Assembly: GCA_947089145.1 (NCBI GenBank)
Contig: CAMUJH010000005.1
Span: 1 to 64,000, forward strand
Length of the DNA: 64,000 nt
Origin: an uncultured Hungatella sp.
Lineage (GTDB): Bacteria; Bacillota; Clostridia; Lachnospirales; Lachnospiraceae
Direction of reading: 5' to 3'
Made by a program: the position numbers and the translations under genes. Every line of letters starts with the position of its first letter. Positions within the stretch are counted from its first letter, which is position 1. Below the pieces are notes generated by a model, which made no database searches, was not told the origin of the DNA, and was given only the letters and a program-made list of their open reading frames with translations. Below, in pieces: positions 32,567-41,034 of this stretch.

Positions 32567-33565
32567 TTATTCCGCCTGTCTATGTATAAGTGCATCCGCA
32601 TCTTCCTTCATCCGCAGAAATTCCTCCCTGGTGAGACCGATATCCAGGGACTTTGCCGTATCCTCGATCTGGGACAATTTCCTGGCCCCACACAGTACAT
32701 GGATTTCCGGGGCCAGCATGGAATTCCATTTGATACACAGATTGGCCAATGTGCACTGGTACTTTTCCGTTAAGTCCCTCCAGCCGGCCAGCATCTGATT
32801 TACTGCTGAAATGTTATCGCTTCTCCACCAGAACTTCCCTTCCCGTACTTCTCCCGGCTTGGCTGTATATCCATCTGATGCCTTTCCCGCCAGCAGCCCC
32901 TGTTCAATCGGAGAATACGTCTGCAGGGAAATTCCGCAGTCCTGGCAGAAAGGCAGCAATTCTGTCTCCGGCTTCCTGTCAAGAATACTCAGCTTCTCCT
33001 GGATCACGTCCAGCTGCCCGGCTGCCGTGTAATCCTTCAGTATCTGCATATCCACATTGGAAGCCCCGATGGCACGGATCTTTCCCTCCTGCTTCATTTT
33101 CATCAGTTCTCCCATAGTCTCTGCTACCGGAACCAGGCCATAGGTCCTGCACTGCCAATGGGTGTAATATACATCAATGTAATCGGTCCCCATAGTCTTT
33201 AAGCTTAACTCCAGATCACGGCGTATGGCTTTTGGAGATAAATCCCTGTATACGTCATGGCCCTCTCTTGTAAAATGGTACTCCCCTCCATTGTCATACC
33301 ACTGGATTCCGCACTTGGTAGACAAAACCATGCTGTGTCTGGGAATCTCTTTCAGCGCCTTGCCTACAACCTCTTCGCTGTGGCCGAATCCATAGACCCT
33401 GGCCGTATCTACCCAGTTAATGCCCAGCTCCAGAGCTCTGTGGATGGTATTAACAGACATTTTATCATCATTGTCTCCCCACCACTGGCCTCCGCCAATA
33501 GCCCACGCTCCCAGGCCAATGCCGCCTGCCATGATCCCTGACCTGCCTATCTCCCTTTTCTCCAT
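32567..33565 (-). CDS. Aldo/keto reductase
   Basis: The 332-residue enzyme has the AKR tetrad: D and Y in WVDTARVYGFGHSEEVVGKA, K in VLSTKCG, H in DVYYTHWQC, followed by GASNVD and the NADPH-binding C-terminal region. I chose the ATG at 33565 because the protein then begins EKREIGRSGI, as in relatives, with GGAGGAG upstream. An in-frame ATG at 33658 overlaps the kinase stop (TAATG) and would add 31 unlike residues, so coupling is possible. Confidence 0.85.
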   Translation of the reverse strand: MEKREIGRSGIMAGGIGLGAWAIGGGQWWGDNDDKMSVNTIHRALELGINWVDTARVYGFGHSEEVVGKALKEIPRHSMVLSTKCGIQWYDNGGEYHFTREGHDVYRDLSPKAIRRDLELSLKTMGTDYIDVYYTHWQCRTYGLVPVAETMGELMKMKQEGKIRAIGASNVDMQILKDYTAAGQLDVIQEKLSILDRKPETELLPFCQDCGISLQTYSPIEQGLLAGKASDGYTAKPGEVREGKFWWRSDNISAVNQMLAGWRDLTEKYQCTLANLCIKWNSMLAPEIHVLCGARKLSQIEDTAKSLDIGLTREEFLRMKEDADALIHRQAE

Positions 33566-33657
33566 AACCAGATTGTACTCCTCCTTTTCCTCCAAAGCTC
33601 CTGCCTTGCACCGTGGCAGTTCCAAAGCCATTTCCCGCCTTGGCCTTTCAGATTCCA

Positions 33658-34701
33658 TTACTGCCCGGCTCTGGCCACCATCTCGCCGTACTGTTCCTTT
33701 TCTTTTCTGATAAATTCCTCCAGTTCCTCTATGCCAGGCATGTCCGCGCTGCAGCCATGGGAAGCAACCAGCATGGACGCTGATGCCGACCCAAGTTCCA
33801 GGCAGTCCTGGATGTCCAGGCCGTTAAAAATGCCATACAGAAAGCTGGATGCATACCCGTCTCCGCCTCCAAAGCCTTTCAGCGCATTCACTGGAAACGG
33901 CCGGACAGAGTAAGACTTACCGTCCATGGTATAGGCTGTTGACCCTTCCCTACCATGCTTGATTACTACGATTGACGCCCCGCAGGAGCACCAGTATCTG
34001 GCAGAGGCTGCATCGGTGCCGTCCAGTCCCAGAAATCTCTCTGTCAAATCATACTCTTCCCTGGAACCCAGGATGATATCGCTGTCCCTGGCAACCGCCC
34101 CATAATAGACCGCCATCTCATCCTGGCTCTTCCAGTTATAAGCCCGGTAATCAATGTCAAATATGATTCTAACCCCATTCTTTCTGGCAAGGGCCGCTGC
34201 CTTAAGCGCCGCTTCCCTGGAGGGGCTGGCCGCAAGAGCCGTCCCTGATATAAGAATCGCCTTTGCCTGAACCAGGTATTCTTCGTCAATGTCTTTCGGC
34301 GTTAATGCCAGATCCGCAATGCCGTTGCGGTACATCAGTATGCTGCTTTCATCATGGCTGAGAATCTCCGTAAATGTCAGGCCAAGGCTTTCCCCGTTTT
34401 CGCATTTTCGGATATGGGAGGTATCAATCCCCTCTTTTTTAAAATAATCCGTCACATATTCTCCGAACCGATCGTCAGATACCCTGGCAAAAAAACCGCA
34501 TTTTTTCCCAAGACGGGAAAGCCCTACGGCAATATTGGCAGGGGAACCGCCTACGTATTTTTTAAACGTCTGGCTCTCTGCCAGCGTCTTGTAATAATCT
34601 ATAGGGTTAAAATCTATGGCTATCCTGCCCAGCAAGATCAAATCAAAATTTTTATTATCCTTAAAGCTTATGTAATTCATGCTCTGTGCCTCTTTTTCCA
34701 T
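33658..34701 (-). CDS. PfkB family kinase, IolC-like
   Basis: The 347-residue kinase has FDLILLGRIAIDFNP at the start, KYVGGSPANIAVGLSRLGKK and a C-terminal FGGGDGYASSFLYGI containing the catalytic aspartate. The closest match from memory is 5-dehydro-2-deoxygluconokinase (IolC) of inositol catabolism, but no other inositol gene is present, so the substrate is likely another keto-sugar phosphate or deoxysugar. The ATG follows directly on the stop of the dehydrogenase gene. Confidence 0.85.
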   Translation of the reverse strand: MEKEAQSMNYISFKDNKNFDLILLGRIAIDFNPIDYYKTLAESQTFKKYVGGSPANIAVGLSRLGKKCGFFARVSDDRFGEYVTDYFKKEGIDTSHIRKCENGESLGLTFTEILSHDESSILMYRNGIADLALTPKDIDEEYLVQAKAILISGTALAASPSREAALKAAALARKNGVRIIFDIDYRAYNWKSQDEMAVYYGAVARDSDIILGSREEYDLTERFLGLDGTDAASARYWCSCGASIVVIKHGREGSTAYTMDGKSYSVRPFPVNALKGFGGGDGYASSFLYGIFNGLDIQDCLELGSASASMLVASHGCSADMPGIEELEEFIRKEKEQYGEMVARAGQ

Positions 34702-35853
34702 TTACCAAAGCCTTCTGTAAAGCTCTTCCATAACTTCTGCGGTAATTTCCTTGCGGGTATTGGAAGGACTTCCCGAGGCATACGCATCTCTTGCCATTTT
34801 AGGAATGTTCTTCCAAAAATCCTCCCTGCTGATTCCGTACTCCTCCAGGGTAGGAATCCTGATGTCCTTAAGCAGATGCGCGGTTTCCTTAAGAAGGGCT
34901 GCCGCCGCCCTATCCGTTCTTTCACCTTCCTCCGCAAATCCGCAGTTTACCGCAATGTCGGCAAACCTGTCTTCCGCCCCGTCTGCGATGTACTCTAAAC
35001 ACACATTCAGAAGCATGGCATTGGAAATGCCGTGAGGGACATGATACAAAGCCCCCACAGGCCTGCTCATGCCGTGGACAACAGTAACCGACGAATTGTT
35101 AAATGCCATGCCGGCCTCCAGGGATGCTAAAGACATCTGGATTCTGCTTTCTTCATCCTCTCCATGCTCCCACGCATTCCTCAGAGATCCGAAGATCCTC
35201 CGGCATGCGGACAATGCAAAGGTATCGGAAAGCGGCTGGGCTTTTCTGGATGTATACGCTTCAATGGCGTGGGTCAAGGCATCCACCCCTGTGGCCGCCG
35301 TAATCTTCGGCGGCGCCGTTATGGTAAACTGAGGATCGATAATCGCCGCATCCGGCATCAGAGACGGCCCTTTCAGCAGCATCTTTACCTGGCTGCTTCG
35401 GTCAGTTATAATGGTAAACTGGGTGGCTTCCGAACCGGTTCCCGCCGTAGTCGGTATCGCTGCCATAGGCGGCAGCCTTCTGGTAACCGTTTTTCCCATA
35501 TAATCCGCCGGTTTTCCCCCATATTCCGCAATCATGGCAATGGCCTTCATAGAGTCTATGGGGCTGCCCCCGCCCAGCGCAACGAGAAAGTCGCATTTTT
35601 CTTCTTGATACAGCCTGACCCCTCTCTCAATCATCCCGTCATCCGGTTCCCCGTTTATATCTGCATATACTGCATAAGATACGCCGGACTCTGACAGCAT
35701 GCAGGTCAGTTTCTCCAGATTCCCCAGTTTTTCCATCATGGCATCTGTTACCACCAGGGCCTTCCTGCCCATGCCTCCTATGGTATCCGCCGCAGACTTT
35801 AAAGCATGGCTTCCGCTTATGATCTTTTGCGGCGCCAAAAAAACATCAGCCAT
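34702..35853 (-). CDS. Iron-containing alcohol dehydrogenase
   Basis: A 383-residue type III alcohol dehydrogenase: GGGSPIDSMKAIA for NAD, then metal ligands in GVDALTHAIEAY (D, H), VHGMSRPVGA and VPHGISNAML. The second motif reads MSRP where many relatives have MAHP, so this belongs to the MSRP subgroup. It probably reduces an aldehyde from aldol cleavage or oxidises a polyol-phosphate. Its ATG overlaps the stop of the EIIA gene by one base, a sign of coupling. Confidence 0.88.
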   Translation of the reverse strand: MADVFLAPQKIISGSHALKSAADTIGGMGRKALVVTDAMMEKLGNLEKLTCMLSESGVSYAVYADINGEPDDGMIERGVRLYQEEKCDFLVALGGGSPIDSMKAIAMIAEYGGKPADYMGKTVTRRLPPMAAIPTTAGTGSEATQFTIITDRSSQVKMLLKGPSLMPDAAIIDPQFTITAPPKITAATGVDALTHAIEAYTSRKAQPLSDTFALSACRRIFGSLRNAWEHGEDEESRIQMSLASLEAGMAFNNSSVTVVHGMSRPVGALYHVPHGISNAMLLNVCLEYIADGAEDRFADIAVNCGFAEEGERTDRAAAALLKETAHLLKDIRIPTLEEYGISREDFWKNIPKMARDAYASGSPSNTRKEITAEVMEELYRRLW

Positions 35854-36302
35854 CAGGAAAACGCCTCCACAAGGTTCTCATAGGAACTGGCAGTCTGCAG
35901 TTTGCTCATAATCGCATCATTGCCCAGTTTTCCGGCCAGCTCCGCTATCAGCCGCAGATGATCCTTAGCCCCGTCGCTGTCAGCCGGAACCGCAAACAAA
36001 AAAAACAGCTGGGACGGTTCTCCGTCATAAGACTCCCACTCGACCATCTCCCGTGTTCTTCCCACTGCAATACCTACTTTATCTACAAAAGCCGATTTCC
36101 CATGAGGAATCGCTACATGGCCTCCGATGCCTGTGATGCCCTCGCTTTCTCTTAAGTAGACATCTTTTATATATCCTTCCAGGTCATCTATGTATCCGGC
36201 ATTTTTCAAAAGCCCTGCCAGATGCCGGATTACCTGATCCTTGTTTGTTGCCTCCATATTTAAATCTATAACCTGCCTGTCCAGGATTTCTTTTACTGCC
36301 AT
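35853..36302 (-). CDS. PTS fructose-type EIIA
   Basis: The 149-residue protein is a stand-alone EIIA(Fru/Mtl) domain with phosphorylated H67 in GHVAIPHGKS. It receives phosphate from HPr and passes it to the EIIB encoded upstream in the same operon. It lies 15 bases after the broken PRD regulator, whose own C-terminal EIIA-like domain is separate. Confidence 0.92.
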   Translation of the reverse strand: MAVKEILDRQVIDLNMEATNKDQVIRHLAGLLKNAGYIDDLEGYIKDVYLRESEGITGIGGHVAIPHGKSAFVDKVGIAVGRTREMVEWESYDGEPSQLFFLFAVPADSDGAKDHLRLIAELAGKLGNDAIMSKLQTASSYENLVEAFS

Positions 36303-36317
36303 AATATATCCTCTCTT

Positions 36318-37364
36318 CTATTTAATAAAATACTGATAAATATCCAGGGTGGAGCCCATCTTTTTAATAGCTTCCATGTTCTCGTCATTATCCGTCAGCT
36401 GAAGGAAATCCTTGTAAAACTGCTTAGTACGCCGAATTTCAAACTTAGTAGTCATTTTTACCGCCAGCAAAAACACCACGTCCACCATATCATCATGCCA
36501 CGGTATAGGCTCCTCCAATATAGCCACTACGATCCGTGACTCATTGACCTCCGACATGTTTCCGTGGGGAATGGCGATTCCCCGTCCGATGCTGGTAGTA
36601 GTAGCCCTCTCCCTGTCAAAAACGCTCTGCAGATAAGCCGGAGTTACATCACCTTTATCTTCCAGTTTTTTTACCATCATCGTAATCAGCTGATCCTTAT
36701 CTTTTACCTGGGGCCTTAAAAGAAACAAATCCACCTCAAACAGCTGGTGGCAGAGATTATTAAAATGGAACTCAGGTTTCTTGCGGAAATAGAAAATCTG
36801 GTTCACTTTTTGGCGGATGGCCTCTATACTTTGTCCGCCGAGACGTTCGCCCACTGCCACTGCCCGATCGTCTTTAATTTCATTTCCTGACATATTGATA
36901 ATGACATCCACGTCATGGTACTGCTCCAGCCTTAAATCGTGATAGCTGGCCGCATGGATCTCTGTCAGCTCCGAAATGCTGTATTTCAGCCTCTCAATGT
37001 TCAACTGGCTGGCCGCCATGCCGCCCTCGCTGATCAAAAGGGCTGTCAGCGGACTCCCTTTCTTTCTCCTGATAACAGCCGCCTGGATGTATAAAGCGAT
37101 TCCAGCCAGTTCGTCCTCAGTTACCTGCACGTCATAATACTCTTCAAACAAGCTGCTGGTGGACCAGGTAGCCAAAAATGTCTGTTTATATTCATTTTTC
37201 ACGTACTTGCTGATGTTATCTCCTGCCGCCGTGGAATATTTCATTCGGAAAATAGCCGAACGCATGTGCAGCAGCAGGCTTTCATATAACAGCTTGTCTT
37301 CAGAAAGGTCAATATCCAGAACAGTATCAATGGTTTCAATTATCAGTTTCACAAATTTCCCCAA
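36318..37364 (-). CDS. C-terminal half of PRD regulator (PRD2, EIIB-like, EIIA)
   Basis: If separately translated, it would start at a TTG (37364) without a clear ribosome binding site. It has a PRD domain (about 1-100), a region like EIIB (about 105-190) and an EIIA domain with GRGIAIPHGNMSEV. It lacks DNA-binding parts, so it could not act as an activator alone. Confidence 0.7.
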   Translation of the reverse strand: MGKFVKLIIETIDTVLDIDLSEDKLLYESLLLHMRSAIFRMKYSTAAGDNISKYVKNEYKQTFLATWSTSSLFEEYYDVQVTEDELAGIALYIQAAVIRRKKGSPLTALLISEGGMAASQLNIERLKYSISELTEIHAASYHDLRLEQYHDVDVIINMSGNEIKDDRAVAVGERLGGQSIEAIRQKVNQIFYFRKKPEFHFNNLCHQLFEVDLFLLRPQVKDKDQLITMMVKKLEDKGDVTPAYLQSVFDRERATTTSIGRGIAIPHGNMSEVNESRIVVAILEEPIPWHDDMVDVVFLLAVKMTTKFEIRRTKQFYKDFLQLTDNDENMEAIKKMGSTLDIYQYFIK

Positions 37365-37397
37365 ATCTTTGTCGTACTGCCTGGCATAATCCGTATC

Positions 37398-38282
37398 CTA
37401 AACGCTGGAGAAATTCTTCAGTTTTTTTGCCGATAAAAGGAGCACCGCCAGCAGCACGGTATCATCATCGGAAATTTTAATTTCATACGCCTGTTCTATT
37501 CTCTGATAAATAGATTCCGCAAAAGAATATTCGTTATAATGCTCAATGTTCTCTTCTCTGGTGGAGAATACGGCGTCATTGCCAAAGCGCCTGCGGGCCA
37601 TGGACAGGCATGCCATGATCCACACCATCTTAAAAGAATTGTCCGCCAATTCTATGCGCCAGGCGTTCTCCGCCTCCAGCACGATCCGCCGGACCCTGGA
37701 TATATCCACCCCTGAAGCGTAGGAGCCTAAAAGGGCTTCCAGAACCTCAGGCATCAGTTCTATCATATAATCCTTAATTGCAATTCGGAAATCGTATTCG
37801 TCCCCTACAAGGCATACTCCCTTGCTGCGTATGGACGTAATTTTCAGGGAACGCTCCTCAAACCAGGGGGAAACCTCTCTCAAAAGCCCGCCCACTGTGG
37901 GAGCGCTTAAATACAGGCTTTCCGCCAGCTGCTGAAGCGTGGTAGTCTGGCCGGGCTTTAATTTCAGAAGTTTCCCTATTATCTGTTTCCTTCGGTCATC
38001 CGGTTGAACCGCAGAGTCCAGGTCCCTGCCCAGCGCCAGATGGTTCTGCAGACTTTCCCATTGCCGTCCATCCATCTCAAGCCAGATTCCTGTCCCCTGC
38101 TTCTTTTCAATCCTTCCCATGTTATTTTCTGTCAGCCAGCGGTTCATCTGGTCGATTTTGGTACGGACTGTTTTTTCAGATAATCCCACATTTGCTGCAA
38201 TCTGCAATATGGTATAGGTCTCCCCACCCAGAAGGCAATTCAGTATTTTATTAAAATATAATGCGTTCTTATCCTCTTTCAA
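37398..38282 (-). CDS. N-terminal half of PRD regulator (two HTH and PRD1)
   Basis: 294 residues with helix-turn-helix segments near residues 22-48 (ILQIAANVGLSEKTVRTKID) and 115-138 (LQQLAESLYLSAPTVGGLL), then a PRD domain. The frame ends at the TAG that interrupts the full gene. Alone it would bind DNA but lack PRD2 and the PTS-controlled EIIA part. Confidence 0.75.
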   Translation of the reverse strand: MKEDKNALYFNKILNCLLGGETYTILQIAANVGLSEKTVRTKIDQMNRWLTENNMGRIEKKQGTGIWLEMDGRQWESLQNHLALGRDLDSAVQPDDRRKQIIGKLLKLKPGQTTTLQQLAESLYLSAPTVGGLLREVSPWFEERSLKITSIRSKGVCLVGDEYDFRIAIKDYMIELMPEVLEALLGSYASGVDISRVRRIVLEAENAWRIELADNSFKMVWIMACLSMARRRFGNDAVFSTREENIEHYNEYSFAESIYQRIEQAYEIKISDDDTVLLAVLLLSAKKLKNFSSV

Positions 38283-38308
38283 CCAAGCACCTCATATTTC
38301 CTTTTTCA

Positions 38309-39193
38309 CTACTCGTTGCTCTTTACTACGGCTTCTCCATAAATATATCGTCCGCTGGAGCCAATTACCCTCATGTACTCTTTCACGAACTGCTTAATGC
38401 CAGCCTCCGCAGCCATACACATATGCAAATAATCAATGTCCGGATTTTCCTTAAGCGCATTTAAAGTAGCCTGCTTTCCCGCTTCAAAGGCATCGGTACA
38501 CACATTGATTTTATTGATTCCGCCAGCTACTGCTTTTTTTAAGTTCTCCTGGCCGGAGCCGGAGCCTCCATGAAGCACTAACGGCATTTTCAGAGTTTCT
38601 TTTAAAAGATGAAGCCTGTCAAAATCCAGTTTCGGTATTTTTCCCTTGGGATATGCTCCGTGAGCCGTGCCGATAGCCACCGCCAAGGCGTCTACCTCCG
38701 TCCTGGCGACGAAATCCGCCGCCTGATCCGGGTTGGTATACAAATCCACATCCGTATCGTCAGAATCTGCGGCCTGTCCTACGTGGCCCAGCTCTCCCTC
38801 TACAGAGCAGCCCATGCCGTGAGCCAAAGCGCTGATAATGGCAGTTCTCTTTACGTTCTCCTCATAGGGAAGAGCAGAACCGTCAAACATGACATTGGTA
38901 AACCCGGCATTGATGCAGTTGGTAATGGCATAAAAGTCTGAACCGTGGTCAAAATTCAGCGCTACCGGCACATGGACCCTGGCTGCCAGTTCCTTAATCA
39001 GCGGAACCATCTCCTCCAGGTGGGCATGGTTGGTCATCTGGCCGTTGCCGAACTGGATAATTATGGCCGAATGCTCCTCCTCCGCCGCCATGATTCCGGC
39101 TCTTGCCATCTCCATATTGATGCTGTTCATAGCCATAACGCCATAGTAATTCTTATTGGCATCATCAAGAATCGCTTTCATTGATACAAGCAT
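38309..39193 (-). CDS. Class II ketose-bisphosphate aldolase (FbaA/GatY/IolJ type)
   Basis: The 294-residue enzyme has the zinc-dependent aldolase motifs: NFDHGSDF (catalytic D82, zinc ligand H83), VEGELGHVGQ, GTAHG and LHGGSGSG. Such aldolases split a ketose bisphosphate (fructose, tagatose or a deoxygluconate derivative) into dihydroxyacetone phosphate and an aldehyde or acid. Together with the IolC-like kinase it suggests phosphorylate-then-cleave chemistry. It lies between EIIC and the regulator. Confidence 0.9.
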   Translation of the reverse strand: MLVSMKAILDDANKNYYGVMAMNSINMEMARAGIMAAEEEHSAIIIQFGNGQMTNHAHLEEMVPLIKELAARVHVPVALNFDHGSDFYAITNCINAGFTNVMFDGSALPYEENVKRTAIISALAHGMGCSVEGELGHVGQAADSDDTDVDLYTNPDQAADFVARTEVDALAVAIGTAHGAYPKGKIPKLDFDRLHLLKETLKMPLVLHGGSGSGQENLKKAVAGGINKINVCTDAFEAGKQATLNALKENPDIDYLHMCMAAEAGIKQFVKEYMRVIGSSGRYIYGEAVVKSNE

Positions 39194-39241
39194 ATTGTTA
39201 TCCTTTCTGTAATCATTCTATTACTTATGTACATGGAAGAT

Positions 39242-40348
39242 TTATGCAATATCAATATCCAGGTCAATATCAATATCTTCTTCCTCGGTTACATCATCAT
39301 CTGCCGTAGTTTTCTTAACTATGGCATAAGCCACTCCTGTTACGGCTGAACCGATAACCAGGGCAACCATAAACATCAAAGGATTCACCATCATCGGAAC
39401 TACGAAGATGCCGCCATGGCCTGCCACGGACTCGCATCCCGCTCCTACGGCGATTGCGCCGGCCACTGCGGAGCCCAGCATGCTGCAGGGAATAAACCTT
39501 GCCGGATCAGCCGCCGCAAAGGGAAGCACGCCCTCTGTAATAAAGCAAAGACCCATGGGAAGAGCTGTTTTGGCTGTTTCACGTTCTGTCTTTGTAAATT
39601 TCTCTTTCTTCAGCATGGTTGCAATAAACAGTCCGATAGGAGGAGTCATTCCGCCGATGATCTTGGCACACATAGGCCCGTTGATCCCGTCCGCCCCCAG
39701 GGCATTGGCTGCCATGGATGCCGTCTTGTTAACAGGGCCGCCCATGTCAAATCCCATACATGCTCCGATAACGCCGCCGATAACCGCCTTTGCACCGCCG
39801 TTAAGGGAGATGATCCACTGCTGGAACACATCCATGATCCACGCCAGAGGAATGGAGAATATGCACAGGAAAATCATGCCGCACAGGAATGTGGAACATA
39901 CCGGAATAATCATAACCGGTTTTAATCCTTCACACCACTTGGGAAGCTTCCAGCCTTTCATCCAGTTAACTACGGCTCCAATGATGAAAGCCATCAGAAG
40001 TCCGCCTAAAAATCCTGCTTTTGACTGCGCCGAACAGTAGCCGATCACCATACCGGGTACAATGCCGGGCCTTCCAGCAATGGAATACGCCGCTCCAGCC
40101 GTCATAACAGCCACTGCAAAGTCCATGGCATAAGAACTTAATTTGTTTACGCCCCACCAGAATCCAACCCATGTAAACGGATTCAGATTTGAAAACGGCG
40201 TTGCGCCGGCCTCAATGGCACTGCCGATGTTCCATCCGCCGAACGCTTTCGCCAAAGCTCCCAGAATACCTCCGGCTACGACAATAGGTATCATGTAAGA
40301 AATGCCGGTCATAATGTGTTTCATAAAAGTTTTCTGCTGTTTTGCCAT
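39242..40348 (-). CDS. PTS fructose-type EIIC permease
   Basis: A 368-residue membrane protein with about nine helices and typical EIIC(Fru) stretches (MTGISYMIPIVVAGGILGAL, GGPVNKTASMAANAL, CFITEGVLPFAAADP). It imports and couples phosphorylation of the sugar with EIIA and EIIB of the operon. The last 15 residues are an odd alternating acidic run (TEEEDIDIDLDIDIA). Confidence 0.92.
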   Translation of the reverse strand: MAKQQKTFMKHIMTGISYMIPIVVAGGILGALAKAFGGWNIGSAIEAGATPFSNLNPFTWVGFWWGVNKLSSYAMDFAVAVMTAGAAYSIAGRPGIVPGMVIGYCSAQSKAGFLGGLLMAFIIGAVVNWMKGWKLPKWCEGLKPVMIIPVCSTFLCGMIFLCIFSIPLAWIMDVFQQWIISLNGGAKAVIGGVIGACMGFDMGGPVNKTASMAANALGADGINGPMCAKIIGGMTPPIGLFIATMLKKEKFTKTERETAKTALPMGLCFITEGVLPFAAADPARFIPCSMLGSAVAGAIAVGAGCESVAGHGGIFVVPMMVNPLMFMVALVIGSAVTGVAYAIVKKTTADDDVTEEEDIDIDLDIDIA

Positions 40349-40386
40349 ACCTGTTTCCCCTTTTTCTAAAAGATTTCCCTTTGTAG

Positions 40387-40695
40387 CTACTTGCCCAGTT
40401 TCTCGTGGATCTTATTGATAACCCCTTTTGGCGATTTCATCACCATGCTGATGGGAATATCAACCACTGGCTTTCCTTTGAAACGATCCTTGTTTACCCT
40501 GATATCTGCGGAAATAAGAATTACATCCGCTTCCTTAATCTCTTCCGGCGTAAATTCATTCTCCACGCCGATAGATCCCTGAGTCTCTACCTTGATGTCA
40601 TCTCCCAGTTCCTTTGCTGCATTTTCCAGTTTCTCCTTGGCAATGTAGGTATGGGCAATGCCCGCTGTACATGCTGTAATGGCCAAAATTTTCAT
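40387..40695 (-). CDS. PTS fructose-type EIIB
   Basis: A 102-residue EIIB(Fru) domain starting MKILAITACTAGIAHTY; the first cysteine (C9) is the phosphorylated residue. GAGAGGAGG precedes the ATG at 40695. It is the first gene of the operon; about 250 bases of AT-rich promoter region lie between it and the divergent DUF4261 gene. Confidence 0.9.
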   Translation of the reverse strand: MKILAITACTAGIAHTYIAKEKLENAAKELGDDIKVETQGSIGVENEFTPEEIKEADVILISADIRVNKDRFKGKPVVDIPISMVMKSPKGVINKIHEKLGK

Positions 40696-41034
40696 GTGCA
40701 GCCTCCTCTCTTTTTTATTTAAGTAAAATTTACCATATAGAAGACGGAATCGGTAAATTTGTTTAGGCATATTGTTACGGTAATTTTTCTTTTACGGCCA
40801 ACGGGCCGCTGCAGTAACAGAATTCCAACTTTTTTTCTCGTATTTTGCTAAAGGTGTTGCAGTGTGCCTCACTTATCTGATACAATAAGAGTTATACTCG
40901 GATTCCTATCTTCCGGCACTCTAAGATAAATCCTTAACTTTTTGTGGCGTATTGTCATGAAGGTCTATAGAAGGTCAAAACTTCCGTTTACTCCCGAAAA
41001 AAACACATATAACGCAGCTGAGAGGAGACATGTT

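Larger units (their letters stand above)
36318..38282 (-). pseudogene. BglG/MtlR-type PRD transcription regulator interrupted by one in-frame TAG
   Basis: The reading frame continues without shift through a single TAG at 37398-37400. Joined, it encodes about 654 residues: two helix-turn-helix domains, PRD1, PRD2, an EIIB-like part and a C-terminal EIIA domain (GRGIAIPHGN). This is the size of an intact MtlR/LicR-type activator that is phosphorylated by PTS proteins and switches on its operon. The stop lies just after PRD1, between SAKKLKNFSSV and DTDYARQYDKDLG. Either the gene is newly broken, or the stop is read through, or the sequence has an error. Confidence 0.85.

Noticed and set aside
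40840..40900. Possible sigma-54 promoter (GGCAC ... TGC) upstream of the PTS operon.
   Set aside because: The GG and GC elements do not have the required spacing, and the regulator is of the MtlR/BglG type rather than the LevR type.
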